A stretch of DNA of 64,000 bases. Origin: Micavibrio sp. UBA6147 (GTDB lineage: Bacteria > Pseudomonadota > Alphaproteobacteria > Micavibrionales > UBA1664). Positions 45,049-53,280 of the stretch are shown here, piece after piece. A program made the position numbers and the translations under genes. Position 1 is the first letter of the stretch, and each line of letters opens with the position of its first letter. The notes under the pieces were generated by a model that saw only the letters and a program-made list of their open reading frames with translations, made no database searches and had not been told where the DNA came from. The stretch lies in the NCBI GenBank assembly GCA_002423185.1, contig DIUX01000006.1, forward strand, positions 62,235-126,234. The letters run 5' to 3'.

Positions 45049-45786
45049 ATGACCGAACAAGAGCGCATCCACCAAATCATCCAAAAAATCGGCTTGTTCA
45101 GCGCCAGCAGCGCCGATTTCATTGATGCACTCGCCGCACAATCGCGCATCCATACGGCGCAAAAGGGCAAGATCCTGTTCATCAGCCACGACGAAGCCAG
45201 CCATTTTTTCATCATCTTAAAAGGGTGGGTGAAGCTGTTCCGTGAAACGCTGGACGGGGCGCAGGCGGTTGTTGACATCCTTCCCCAAGGCCATATGTTC
45301 GGCGAAACATGCATCTTCGAAGACAATATCTATTCATCCAGCGCCGAAGCCGTTGAGCCGCTCGAATATATCGCTTTGCCGGTGTCTTTTTTAAAGGCCG
45401 AAATTGAACGAAACCCGCAATTCGCGTTCAAGATGCTCGGTGCCATGACATCCTACCGCAAACAGCAAGATGAAGAGCTGGAACACCGGACATTGCAAAA
45501 TGCGCCACAAAGAATCGGGTGTTTTTTGTTGCGCCTAGCCGACCAAAGTGAACAAGGGGCGGTGACGATCCACCTGCCCTATGACAAGACACTTCTGGCG
45601 TCGCGCCTTGGGATGCAACCGGAAACTTTTTCGCGCGCCTTGGCGAAACTCAAAGACGCCACCGGAATCCGCGTCAAAGGTGCGACCATAGAGATGGACA
45701 GCTTGACTCAGCTTTCGTCCTATTCTTGTTCAGCCTGTTCCTCAGAATTTCCGTGTAAAGATTTGCAACATAAGAAAAAATCCTAA
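45049..45786 (+). CDS. Crp/Fnr-family regulator with C-terminal cysteine cluster
   Basis: This 245-residue protein has a cyclic-nucleotide-binding-like sensor domain (about 12-140), a dimer helix, and a winged helix. The recognition helix ETFSRALAKL keeps the E..SR residues that read TTGA half-sites in FNR. The N-terminal cysteines of classical FNR are absent. The C-terminus instead has CSACSSEFPC (CxxCx5C), a possible redox or metal site. Divergent from ccoN across an FNR-type box, so it is the likely regulator of the operon. I leave the symbol blank because FixK, FnrL and others cannot be told apart here. Confidence 0.88.
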   Translation: MTEQERIHQIIQKIGLFSASSADFIDALAAQSRIHTAQKGKILFISHDEASHFFIILKGWVKLFRETLDGAQAVVDILPQGHMFGETCIFEDNIYSSSAEAVEPLEYIALPVSFLKAEIERNPQFAFKMLGAMTSYRKQQDEELEHRTLQNAPQRIGCFLLRLADQSEQGAVTIHLPYDKTLLASRLGMQPETFSRALAKLKDATGIRVKGATIEMDSLTQLSSYSCSACSSEFPCKDLQHKKKS

Positions 45787-46175
45787 ACAGGCTTATTGTC
45801 ATCCATCATCCAGTCCCAATTGATTTTGGCTGGATTATCAATGTATTCATCAGGATTCTTAATCACGTCTTCGAGGTAACTGCGGGTGATGCGCCATTGC
45901 TTGTCGCATTGGCAATTCGGGCATGAATCATGCGCCGCCCCCGACATCTTGTCGTGGTCAAAATGAAGGACATAGGCGGCGTCCGGCCTGTCATCGATGA
46001 TGCAGACCTCGATGTTTTTGGCGGGTGAAGCCTGATTCTGCGCCGCGCCTAATATCTGCTTGAACGGGAAACGATCCTTGTTCGCCTCCATCGCACGATT
46101 GCAAATATCGACATAGCGTTTGAACAAATCCGTTTGCTGATCGTCGCTCATCGCATCATTCATTATTAATTGCAT
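45783..46175 (-). CDS. hypothetical cytosolic protein
   Basis: This protein of about 130 residues is not recognised. It shows DLFKRYVDICNRAMEANKDRFP, then VCIIDDRPDAAYVLHFD and a CPNCQC motif that may bind metal, then WRITRSYLEDVI and a Trp/Asp-rich tail. No signal or span. The start is uncertain: ATG at 46175, 46163 or 46151, none with a clear ribosome site; the frame stays open farther upstream, but that stretch looks non-coding. It overlaps the end of the Crp/Fnr gene by four bases, convergently. Confidence 0.6.
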   Translation of the reverse strand: MQLIMNDAMSDDQQTDLFKRYVDICNRAMEANKDRFPFKQILGAAQNQASPAKNIEVCIIDDRPDAAYVLHFDHDKMSGAAHDSCPNCQCDKQWRITRSYLEDVIKNPDEYIDNPAKINWDWMMDDNKPV

Positions 46176-46432
46176 GTTCGGTACCCATAAAAAGAATGCC
46201 AAAATTAAGGGCTCTTGGAATTGACTTTCATCAAATTGCGGCCAAAGCGCAATAAAGTGCTTGGCGAAGGCGGCACAGCGAAAGCCGGATGCGTTAGCCG
46301 TTTTAAGGGATAGCGGCTGCAGGCATTCATAACGCCTCAAAAAACATCCCACCCTAATGAACGATAATAAAAATTATCAACAGCTTTATATAAACGATAC
46401 AAAACCCCCTGTTTTTATGATAGAATCAGCCC

Positions 46433-46453
46433 TATAGGTAAATTTCACCTATA
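46433..46453. promoter_or_regulatory. palindrome upstream of deaminase cassette
   Basis: tataggt and acctata flank a 7-base centre. It overlaps the likely promoter region of the AT-rich insert and could be an operator or hairpin. Confidence 0.4.
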
Positions 46454-46505
46454 CTCTCATGGCATCTCGCCTCTTTAAAAAAAACATAGAGTGTTTATAT
46501 CTTTT

Positions 46506-46511
46506 TATAAT
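46506..46511 (+). promoter_or_regulatory. candidate -10 box
   Basis: TATAAT, 54 bases before the small frame at 46565. No convincing -35 hexamer at 16-18 bases spacing; treat as a lead only. Confidence 0.35.
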
Positions 46512-46564
46512 TCATGTTTATGATTCTACAAAATTAAATGGTTTAAATTCGAAGGGGAAAACTT

Positions 46565-46726
46565 ATGTCCGCTGTAGTTTATTGTGATTTTATGAGCAGA
46601 AAGAAAGCGCCTCAATCAACCAATTTGCAGAGAGCAAAGACCGTACAAGCAAGCGATCGCTCTTCTCTAGACAGAAAACGTGTTATAGAAAAAGCATTGA
46701 AGCACGCTGAAAATTTAACATGGTAA
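46565..46726 (+). CDS. 53-codon frame, possible AvcI-type inhibitor locus
   Basis: A small frame encodes 53 residues: MSAVVYCDFMSRKK at the start, then a Ser/Arg/Lys-rich middle and VIEKALKHAENLTW at the end. AAGGGG lies eight bases ahead of the ATG. It ends 16 bases before the deaminase gene with no terminator between, so both probably share a transcript. In Vibrio cholerae the deaminase AvcD is held inactive by AvcI, a small RNA encoded just upstream that also contains a short frame. This locus sits in the same place, so the RNA, the peptide, or both could be the inhibitor. Sequence similarity to AvcI is not something I can judge here. Confidence 0.6.
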   Translation: MSAVVYCDFMSRKKAPQSTNLQRAKTVQASDRSSLDRKRVIEKALKHAENLTW

Positions 46727-46742
46727 CCTAGGGCTCGAAAAG

Positions 46743-48374
46743 ATGTCTTCTACTCCTATGACTAGAGCTAAATTAGATAAAACAGCAACAAAGGCTTCTC
46801 AGAAGAAAAGTACCTCCTCGGAAGATTCCTTAAAGGAAATACTTGCTAGAAAGTCGAGCGAAATTGTTATCGGAATTTGTGGCGCAATTGGTTCTGTAAC
46901 CGCTGAATTGGTAGAAGCTCTAGAGTCAAAATTGCTCGATATTGGATATAACGTCAAAAAAATTAAAATTAGTGACCTTATAGAGCAATACACTAAAGAA
47001 AAGCGGCCAACAGACCAATCCGTCGGCGAAAGATATGACTTCCTCCAGAAATCAGGCAATAAGCTTAGAGAAGATCATCGCGCAAATATTCTAGCTAAAC
47101 TGGCTATACGAGAAATATCTATCGCACGAGCCCCCTATCTCGATAACCCTGAAGAGATAAAAACAACCCAAAAAGTGGCCTACATAATAAATCAAATCAA
47201 GCATCCTGATGAAATTCAAATGCTTAAGGCTGTATACAAACAAAATTTCTACCTTATAGGCATATATAGCACTGAGAATGATCGAAAAACACGCCTTAAA
47301 GAACGTGGCGCCACAGATAGTGAAATTGCCAACTTAATTATCAAAGACAGAAAAGACGAAGAAAGTTACGGGCAACAGGTAGAAAAAGCCTTCCACCTCG
47401 CTGATTACTTTATTAATTACAAACAGAACACTGCCGCTTTAGCTAAAGCAATTAAAAGGTTTCTTGATCTTGCGCACGGAATCAATGGAATTAGCCCAAG
47501 CTTAGACGAGAAAGGGATGTATAGCGCCTTCTCCGCGTCACTGCAGTCTGCCTGTCTATCTCGACAAGTAGGAGCCGCTATTTTTAACTCATCGGGCGAT
47601 CTATTGTCTACCGGTTGTAATGACGTACCTTCTTATGGAGGCGGGCTATACAGTTCCGAAGACGGTGACGATGATAAGCGCTGCGTTTTTAAAGGCGGAA
47701 AATGCTACAATGATCAGCACAAGAATTTGTTAATAAAGCAGTTCTCCGATATTCTCAGTAAAAATCTAGTTAATAACCACATAGAGAGAGCAGAGAGTGC
47801 GACAAAAAACGTACCATCAAGCAGTGGCATTCAATCAACTGAGAAATCTACTCTTACTCAAGAAAAAATTCAGGAAATATCTAAAGAGCTTTTAAAAAAC
47901 AGCAAGGCAAAAGATATTATCGAATACTCTAGAGCGATTCATGCTGAAATGGCTGCTATTATTCAGCTAGCTAGAAACAATAGTAAGTCTACCGCAGAGG
48001 CAATATTATATTGCACAACTTATCCGTGTCATAACTGCGCTAGACATATCGTGTGTGCTGGAATTGTTAGAGTTGTTTATATTGAGCCATATGACAAGAG
48101 CCTAGCCATTCAACTGCACGACGATTCCATAACACACGGCGATGAAGAAAAAAAAGTAAGGTTTATGGCTTTTGAAGGCGTTTCTCCGAAAAGATACATA
48201 AGTTTTTTTACTGCCGGGGAACGAAAAAACAACGAAGGCAGCGCTACAAAACAAAAGATAAGTGAATCAAGCCAAGTTGATTCGCTGTATCTAGACAGTT
48301 ATACTGATTACGAAACAAAGGTTATTGCAGAATTAGATAGAAATAGGTTTAATTCCTTAGACCTCCCAGCTTGA
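46743..48374 (+). CDS. antiphage dCTP deaminase (AvcD/DcdV type)
   Basis: This 543-residue cytosolic protein has the two-domain layout of AvcD/DcdV antiphage enzymes. The N-terminal kinase-like domain starts at IVIGICGAIGS (about 41-51), a P-loop-like turn without the usual Lys, and continues through FLQKSGNKLR and AYIINQIKHPDE. The C-terminal zinc deaminase has HAE (His400, Glu402) and PCHNC (Cys429, Cys432), with GCNDVPSYGGG before it and a second cysteine pair (314 and 321). Known members deaminate dCTP/dCMP during phage infection and starve phage of nucleotides. The gene is AT-rich and AGA-rich unlike its neighbours, indicating transfer. Confidence 0.92.
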   Translation: MSSTPMTRAKLDKTATKASQKKSTSSEDSLKEILARKSSEIVIGICGAIGSVTAELVEALESKLLDIGYNVKKIKISDLIEQYTKEKRPTDQSVGERYDFLQKSGNKLREDHRANILAKLAIREISIARAPYLDNPEEIKTTQKVAYIINQIKHPDEIQMLKAVYKQNFYLIGIYSTENDRKTRLKERGATDSEIANLIIKDRKDEESYGQQVEKAFHLADYFINYKQNTAALAKAIKRFLDLAHGINGISPSLDEKGMYSAFSASLQSACLSRQVGAAIFNSSGDLLSTGCNDVPSYGGGLYSSEDGDDDKRCVFKGGKCYNDQHKNLLIKQFSDILSKNLVNNHIERAESATKNVPSSSGIQSTEKSTLTQEKIQEISKELLKNSKAKDIIEYSRAIHAEMAAIIQLARNNSKSTAEAILYCTTYPCHNCARHIVCAGIVRVVYIEPYDKSLAIQLHDDSITHGDEEKKVRFMAFEGVSPKRYISFFTAGERKNNEGSATKQKISESSQVDSLYLDSYTDYETKVIAELDRNRFNSLDLPA

Positions 48375-48405
48375 ATTGGTCGTTTTGAGATAGAAACAAA
48401 CGCGG

Positions 48406-49647
48406 ATGAGTATGACTAATATGGGGCAATCAGCAGAGCGAAACTCGGGACAGATTGTTGGATCGCTTGAATTTATTGCTATGATGGCGGTGCTGATGTC
48501 GGTGGTGGCGATTTCGATTGATGCGACCTTGCCCGCCCTTGGGATTATCGGGAATGAACTCAAGGTCGCACACCCCAATCAGGCGCAATATATCATCAGC
48601 TTCATCTTCGCCGGTATGGCCATCGGGCAGCTTGTGAGCGGCCCCCTTTCCGACGCCTTGGGGCGCAAGAAAGTCTTGTATGGCGGGTTGGTGATTTACT
48701 TGGTCGGGAGCGTGGTTTGTCTGCTGTCGCACTCTATCGAAGTCATGCTCGTGGGGCGGTTTATTCAGGGGCTTGGCGTGTCCGGCCCCTATGTGTCGAC
48801 CATGTCGATTGTGCGCGACAAATACAGCGGGCGCGGCATGGCGCGGATTATGTCGCTGGTGACGATGATCTTTATTATGGTGCCGGTCATCGCCCCCGCC
48901 ATCGGGCAAGGGATTTTGTTTTTGGCCTCGTGGCGCTATATTTTCGGGCTTTATATTCTGTACGCCCTTGTGGTCGGAACGTGGGTTTTCTTCCGCCTTG
49001 ACGAAACCTTGCCGCCCAAAGACCGCATCGCCTTCAAGGCCGCCAACATCATGCATGGCGTCAAAACCGTTTTGCAAAACCGTGTGACCGTGACTTATAC
49101 GATCACGATGGGGTTGGTGTTCGGCGCGTTGATCGGGGATTTGAATTCGATCCAGCAAATTTTCCAAGACCAATATAAGGTCGGGAGCATGTTCGCGGTT
49201 TATTTCGGGCTTCAGGCCTTGTCGATGGGGGCGTCGTCGTTGATTAACTCGCATTTGGTTGAGAAGCTCGGGATGCGGTATATCTGCATCCGCGCGGTGA
49301 TGGTGATGATTGTCGCCTCGCTTATTTTGCTCGTCCTGCACGCCTTTGGGCCGATTTCGTTTTGGGCGTATTTCTTTTACGGGATGGCGTTGCTGTTTTG
49401 CGTCGGGTTGTTGTTCGGCAATTTGAACGCCCTCGCGATGGAGCCGATGGGGCATATTGCGGGCATGGCCTCGGCGATTATCGGGGCGAGTTCATCGGTG
49501 ATTGGCCTCACCCTCGGCACCATTATCGGCCAGCTTTATGACGGCACGTTGTTTCCGATTATTTGCGGGTTTTTGGTGCTGGGCGGCGCGGCGTTCCTCA
49601 TCATGTTTTTTGAGCGCTCGCATCTTGAGAAAGCGCCACAGGCCTAG
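48406..49647 (+). CDS. MFS transporter, Bcr/CflA-type
   Basis: This 413-residue, 12-span major facilitator protein is likely a proton-driven drug or metabolite exporter. The loop 2-3 signature GPLSDALGRKKVLYGG and the 14-TMS-unlike length favour the 12-span DHA1 (Bcr/CflA) group; QGLGVSGPYVSTMSIVRD in span 4 fits. ATG 48406 is chosen, though ATGs at 48412 and 48421 are open. It starts 31 bases after the deaminase stop, at the point where base composition returns to normal, so it is native rather than part of the insert. Confidence 0.87.
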   Translation: MSMTNMGQSAERNSGQIVGSLEFIAMMAVLMSVVAISIDATLPALGIIGNELKVAHPNQAQYIISFIFAGMAIGQLVSGPLSDALGRKKVLYGGLVIYLVGSVVCLLSHSIEVMLVGRFIQGLGVSGPYVSTMSIVRDKYSGRGMARIMSLVTMIFIMVPVIAPAIGQGILFLASWRYIFGLYILYALVVGTWVFFRLDETLPPKDRIAFKAANIMHGVKTVLQNRVTVTYTITMGLVFGALIGDLNSIQQIFQDQYKVGSMFAVYFGLQALSMGASSLINSHLVEKLGMRYICIRAVMVMIVASLILLVLHAFGPISFWAYFFYGMALLFCVGLLFGNLNALAMEPMGHIAGMASAIIGASSSVIGLTLGTIIGQLYDGTLFPIICGFLVLGGAAFLIMFFERSHLEKAPQA

Positions 49648-50078
49648 GCTTTCGTATCATCTCCTTGCCATTCAGAGCAATCGGCATCGTCTTCTGAGAT
49701 GAGCTCACCGCGCATCGAAGGGCCGCGAAGATGGACTTGTTCAGGATCGCCGCAGACAAGATGATGCCAACTCGGCAACGGATGACCGCCCGCCACCAAA
49801 CGGTATCCGCAGGTCGAGGGAAGCCATGTCAGGCCGTGAATATTATCCGGCGTGATGCGGTCGCAGCCGACAACATTTGTGTGGCGGTTGGTGTAGTCCT
49901 TACAGCGGTTGGAATTGAGGCATAAATAGCGGCACGCGACACTGGTGAGAGCGATTTCGCCGGTGTCTTCGTCTTCCAGACTGATTTGACAGCACAGGCC
50001 GCACCCATCGCACAGGGATTCCCATTCCTCCATCGTCATATCATGCATGTTTTTCGACAGAAATTTCGGTTGCGGCAT
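49644..50078 (-). CDS. YcgN-like UPF0260 cysteine-cluster protein
   Basis: This 144-residue protein begins MPQPKFLSKNMHDMTMEEWE and carries the CDGCGLCC cluster of the YkgJ/UPF0260 family, with further cysteines (ACRYLCL, CKDY, CGYR) that probably bind metal. YcgN family members have no proven function. The ATG 50078 was chosen from homology to the family N-terminus; 81 upstream codons in frame are non-coding. It follows the glycosyltransferase operon by 52 bases and overlaps the MFS stop by four, convergently. Confidence 0.9.
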   Translation of the reverse strand: MPQPKFLSKNMHDMTMEEWESLCDGCGLCCQISLEDEDTGEIALTSVACRYLCLNSNRCKDYTNRHTNVVGCDRITPDNIHGLTWLPSTCGYRLVAGGHPLPSWHHLVCGDPEQVHLRGPSMRGELISEDDADCSEWQGDDTKA

Positions 50079-50130
50079 GGGATTGTGTCCAAAGTTGTGA
50101 CGTGTTGTAGCGGCGTATGCGTATTCGGGC

Positions 50131-51285
50131 TTATGGCGCCGATGGTTTGATCCAGCGTTGCAGGTGTTTGATGATGCCTTCTTGCCCCGCTTCGCGCAAG
50201 AGGATGGTACGATCCGCCGCAATCGCCGCCGCATGGCGCGGAATATCGCGGATAAAAGCGGCGAGCGTATCACCGTCAAAACAAGGATGCGACACGCCGA
50301 ACCCGTTGGCGGCGATAACATGGGCGTTCATTTCCTGCTCATAGAGCGGCAAAGGCGCGGCATAGACGGGGATGCCGAGATGCATGGCCTCCGACAGCAA
50401 GCCGTGTCCGGCGGTGCTCACGATCCCGTTACATCGCGCCAATATCTCGTAAAAACGCGGGTCGCCATGGGTATAGGTGGTGAGGTTTGGCGCCGTTTGC
50501 GATAGGTGCGGCGAGATGTTTTTGCCGAATAAATGAAACCGCACATCGGGCATGGAGGCGCATATCGCGGCGATGTCCTCGAAGCTCTGACCAAACGGGC
50601 GTTGTGACGACACATAGACGAGAATGGTTTTGCCGTCCGCATCGGGTGTGCGGCGCAATTGCGTGATGGAGTCGCTCAGGACGGAGGGGAAAATCGTGAC
50701 GTCTTCGGTCGTTTGGCCTTCCATTACAGGACGCTGTGCCACGCGAAAGAAGGAACAGGCCAGCCGCGATTGCGCCTTTGGAAAAAACAGGCGCAGGCGC
50801 ATGACTTCGTCGATAAAATTCTGACCGTTCAGGGGCGCGGGAAAATCGCCACACAGATATTTGCTTTGCTGGTCAATCGTCACCAACGGCGCATCATGGG
50901 CATAGGCGTATTGGGCGCTGATCGGTTCGTAGTCGGAGATCACGAGGTCGGGGCGGCCGATGCGTTTGTTCGCCGCATCCATCGCGGCGGCATTGATGGC
51001 GGTGAAGTCTTGGTTGTTTTCGGGGCGGCGGGCGGTGGCGGCAAAATCCAGCCCGTCTTGATTGCCGACATAAAACGGCACGGCGACACGCTCTATCGAT
51101 ACATTCGGATGATGTTCAAAATGCTTGCCGAGGGTTGAATAGCTCTCGCCATAGCCGAAAATCACGATGCGGGCGCTAGGGGCGCTTTGGGCAAAATGCT
51201 CGATGAGCGGCAATTGACGGAAAATATGCCCATGCCCGATGCCACAGACACCCCATAGTATTTTTGGCGTTTTGTCTTTCGTCAT
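50131..51285 (-). CDS. GT-B glycosyltransferase-like protein, MurG-like fold
   Basis: This 384-residue protein starts KILWGVCGIGHGHIFRQL, a Gly-rich loop of GT28/GT1-type enzymes, and has a C-terminal donor-site region NGIVSTAGHGLLSEAMHLGIPV that resembles MurG-like UDP-sugar binding. It therefore probably moves a sugar onto an unknown acceptor. The start ATG 51285 overlaps the stop of the kinase gene in ATGA. Last gene of a four-gene operon. Confidence 0.82.
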   Translation of the reverse strand: MTKDKTPKILWGVCGIGHGHIFRQLPLIEHFAQSAPSARIVIFGYGESYSTLGKHFEHHPNVSIERVAVPFYVGNQDGLDFAATARRPENNQDFTAINAAAMDAANKRIGRPDLVISDYEPISAQYAYAHDAPLVTIDQQSKYLCGDFPAPLNGQNFIDEVMRLRLFFPKAQSRLACSFFRVAQRPVMEGQTTEDVTIFPSVLSDSITQLRRTPDADGKTILVYVSSQRPFGQSFEDIAAICASMPDVRFHLFGKNISPHLSQTAPNLTTYTHGDPRFYEILARCNGIVSTAGHGLLSEAMHLGIPVYAAPLPLYEQEMNAHVIAANGFGVSHPCFDGDTLAAFIRDIPRHAAAIAADRTILLREAGQEGIIKHLQRWIKPSAP

Positions 51286-52133
51286 GGCGCGGCAACCTTG
51301 CGGCACATATACGCCATCGAACCCGAAATTTTGCGTACCGGAATATTATGCGCGAATGCTTGCGTCAAGCCCGCCACAAGCGCGTCTTTGGCGGCGGCAG
51401 GCGGGGTGCCGTCAAACACATCCTTGCCGTTCACGATGACATCGGCGTTGACCGTGTCCATGAAATACGGATAGAGCGTGTGAAGGGCGCTGAGGCCGCC
51501 GAGGGTTTGCGTTTCCTCCACACCGTCATTGACGCGGATGATGGTGATGGCGGTAATCGGAACCTCCGCCTTCGGCGCGTATTGGTCATTCGCCAAGCCA
51601 TAGGCGAAGCGGTTGAAATCCTTGTCCAGCGCCGTCATGGTCGGCGTGCCGGCAATGGCAGTGAGGCCGCCATCCCCCTCAAACCGGATGACAGTTTTAT
51701 TGCCTGAAAACAATGTCATGCCGTGATGCTCAACCAGATTTTGCGCCAAGGTTGTTTTGCCCGATCCCGAATGACCGATGATCAAATGATAGCCATCCGC
51801 ACCTCCGACACAGGCCGCATGAACGCAGTACAGATTGCGCTCGAGCAAGGCGCGGCGGGTGATGCCATAGAGAAGATGATACAGATCGACGGGGAAAGCC
51901 TCGCCCGCCGCCCCGTAATAGCGCACCTCATCCGCCGTACATTCCAATCGCGGGTTGGCGGATTGGTGGTGTTCGATGGTGATGATCGGGGGTTGATCCC
52001 CCTCTTTGCCAAAGACAAGGCCGGGGATATGGGCATGGAGCTGGCGCTTGATTGCGTCATGATGATGAATGTCGCAGGCCGATCTGAACCGCGCCGTCAA
52101 ACACCCTGCGATGGACAAGTCATGGTTAACCAC
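51282..52133 (-). CDS. HprK-like kinase
   Basis: This protein of about 283 residues carries a P-loop GHSGSGKTTL and the surrounding fold of HPr kinase/phosphorylase C-terminal domains, with NLYCVHAACVG before it and YPYFMDTVNADVIVNG after. HprK relatives without a phosphotransferase partner occur in polysaccharide gene clusters; the substrate is unknown. A GTG start at 52133 with GAGGA nine bases upstream is favoured; ATG 52190 would overlap the upstream gene by 65 bases. The overlap chosen is eight bases. Confidence 0.78.
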   Translation of the reverse strand: MVNHDLSIAGCLTARFRSACDIHHHDAIKRQLHAHIPGLVFGKEGDQPPIITIEHHQSANPRLECTADEVRYYGAAGEAFPVDLYHLLYGITRRALLERNLYCVHAACVGGADGYHLIIGHSGSGKTTLAQNLVEHHGMTLFSGNKTVIRFEGDGGLTAIAGTPTMTALDKDFNRFAYGLANDQYAPKAEVPITAITIIRVNDGVEETQTLGGLSALHTLYPYFMDTVNADVIVNGKDVFDGTPPAAAKDALVAGLTQAFAHNIPVRKISGSMAYMCRKVAAP

Positions 52134-53280
52134 GGCGATATGTCCTCGCCTTGTTGATGACCAGATTTGCGACGTGTTCTTCGCCGCCATTGCCGAAACG
52201 ATCGAGGATGATCGCGGTGCGGCTGTGGTTTTTATCGGCGAAGCCGTTGAAATGCGTTTGCGCCAATTCGGTGAGCCGCCCCTGCGTTTGCGGGTCGGTA
52301 CAAAGGCGGGTTGCGGTTGCCGCGATGCGTGACAGGACGTGTTGTTGGTCGGCGCGGTAATCAATCGCTTCGCCTTTCGTTATATCCTGCCACGTCAAGG
52401 CCGCATCAATCATGGCGTTTTGCGCCAAGAGGTCAAGCTGTTGGCCTTGGCTGTCATTGGCGGGGGGGAGCCATATGGTCGGCAAATCATAAGCCGCGGC
52501 GTCATAGATATTGCCAAGGCCCGAGGTCATGAAGGCCAGTTTGCTGCGTGCCAGAATGTCTTCCATGTCTTTGCGCGGATATGTTTGGACGCCCTCCGCG
52601 TGCAGGGCTTTGGCGACGGCTTCGCTCCCCGCGATCACGATTGTTTCAGAAGGCGGAATGGCGGCGCGTAAGGCCGTGATGACCGCGCGGGCGTAATCAA
52701 TCACATCCTCCAGCGGCCAAAACGGGTTTTGGAGTCCGCCGAGGTTAATCAGGACATGGTCTTTTGCGCGCAGCATATCCGCTCCAATACGGGGTGCAAC
52801 ACGGGGCGCAGTCGGGGGCACGGTGTGAGCATCGGCATGGGCGGCAAAGACATCTTTTAAGCGTTGTTCCACGCCAAAGAAATTTTGCGCGATGTATAAA
52901 TCGCTGTGCTGGACGGCGGGCGGGATGCTCGGCCAATACCATGCCAGCGCGTCGTAATAAAACACTTTGAGGCCTGCGTTTTGGGCTTCTTCGGCGATTT
53001 TATGATCCATCGCGGTGAACAAGATATCGTAATCTTTGAACACATCGGCATAGGGGGCGGCGATGTTTTTCTTCGGCGTGTCTGTGACATCGTGAATGGC
53101 GTCATAGGGCAAGGATTTTTGCAAATCCAGCGTGTGCTTCTTGCCCATATAGCCGATCGTGTCGAAATGCGGGCGCAAATGCGGAAAGAACCCCGCAATC
53201 GCTGCCGTAGGCCCAAACCCGAATGGCTCCGCGTTAAGGAGCAGGCGCAGCGGTGATTTTGCGATAGCTTTGCTTGCCAT
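52126..53280 (-). CDS. GT-B glycosyltransferase-like protein
   Basis: This 384-residue protein begins MASKAIAKSPLRLLLNAEPF and has FGFGPTAAIAGFFPHL, a Gly-rich turn near the N-terminus, and a C-terminal donor-type region AFMTSGLGNIYDAAAYDLPT. It is the second apparent GT-B enzyme of the operon. It overlaps the dioxygenase gene by 47 bases; the ATG at 53280 has GGGGGA at a suitable distance. A longer frame upstream is only a shadow of the dioxygenase gene. Confidence 0.78.
   Translation of the reverse strand: MASKAIAKSPLRLLLNAEPFGFGPTAAIAGFFPHLRPHFDTIGYMGKKHTLDLQKSLPYDAIHDVTDTPKKNIAAPYADVFKDYDILFTAMDHKIAEEAQNAGLKVFYYDALAWYWPSIPPAVQHSDLYIAQNFFGVEQRLKDVFAAHADAHTVPPTAPRVAPRIGADMLRAKDHVLINLGGLQNPFWPLEDVIDYARAVITALRAAIPPSETIVIAGSEAVAKALHAEGVQTYPRKDMEDILARSKLAFMTSGLGNIYDAAAYDLPTIWLPPANDSQGQQLDLLAQNAMIDAALTWQDITKGEAIDYRADQQHVLSRIAATATRLCTDPQTQGRLTELAQTHFNGFADKNHSRTAIILDRFGNGGEEHVANLVINKARTYRRG

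Larger units (their letters stand above)
46176..46564. other. AT-rich upstream region of the deaminase cassette
   Basis: Base composition falls sharply from about 46370. The region has an interrupted palindrome (tataggt 46433-46439 with acctata 46447-46453), an A-run at 46477-46484, and a perfect TATAAT hexamer at 46506-46511. No gene is evident before the small frame at 46565. It could hold the promoter and leader of the inhibitor RNA and deaminase. Confidence 0.5.

Noticed and set aside
46176..48405. Flanking direct repeats or att sites around the deaminase insert
   Set aside because: Only very short chance matches were seen at the two composition boundaries.
48430..49455. Long open frame on the minus strand opposite the MFS gene
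   Set aside because: Protein is His/Arg/Gln-rich with no domain; it is the GC-driven shadow of a clear 12-span transporter.
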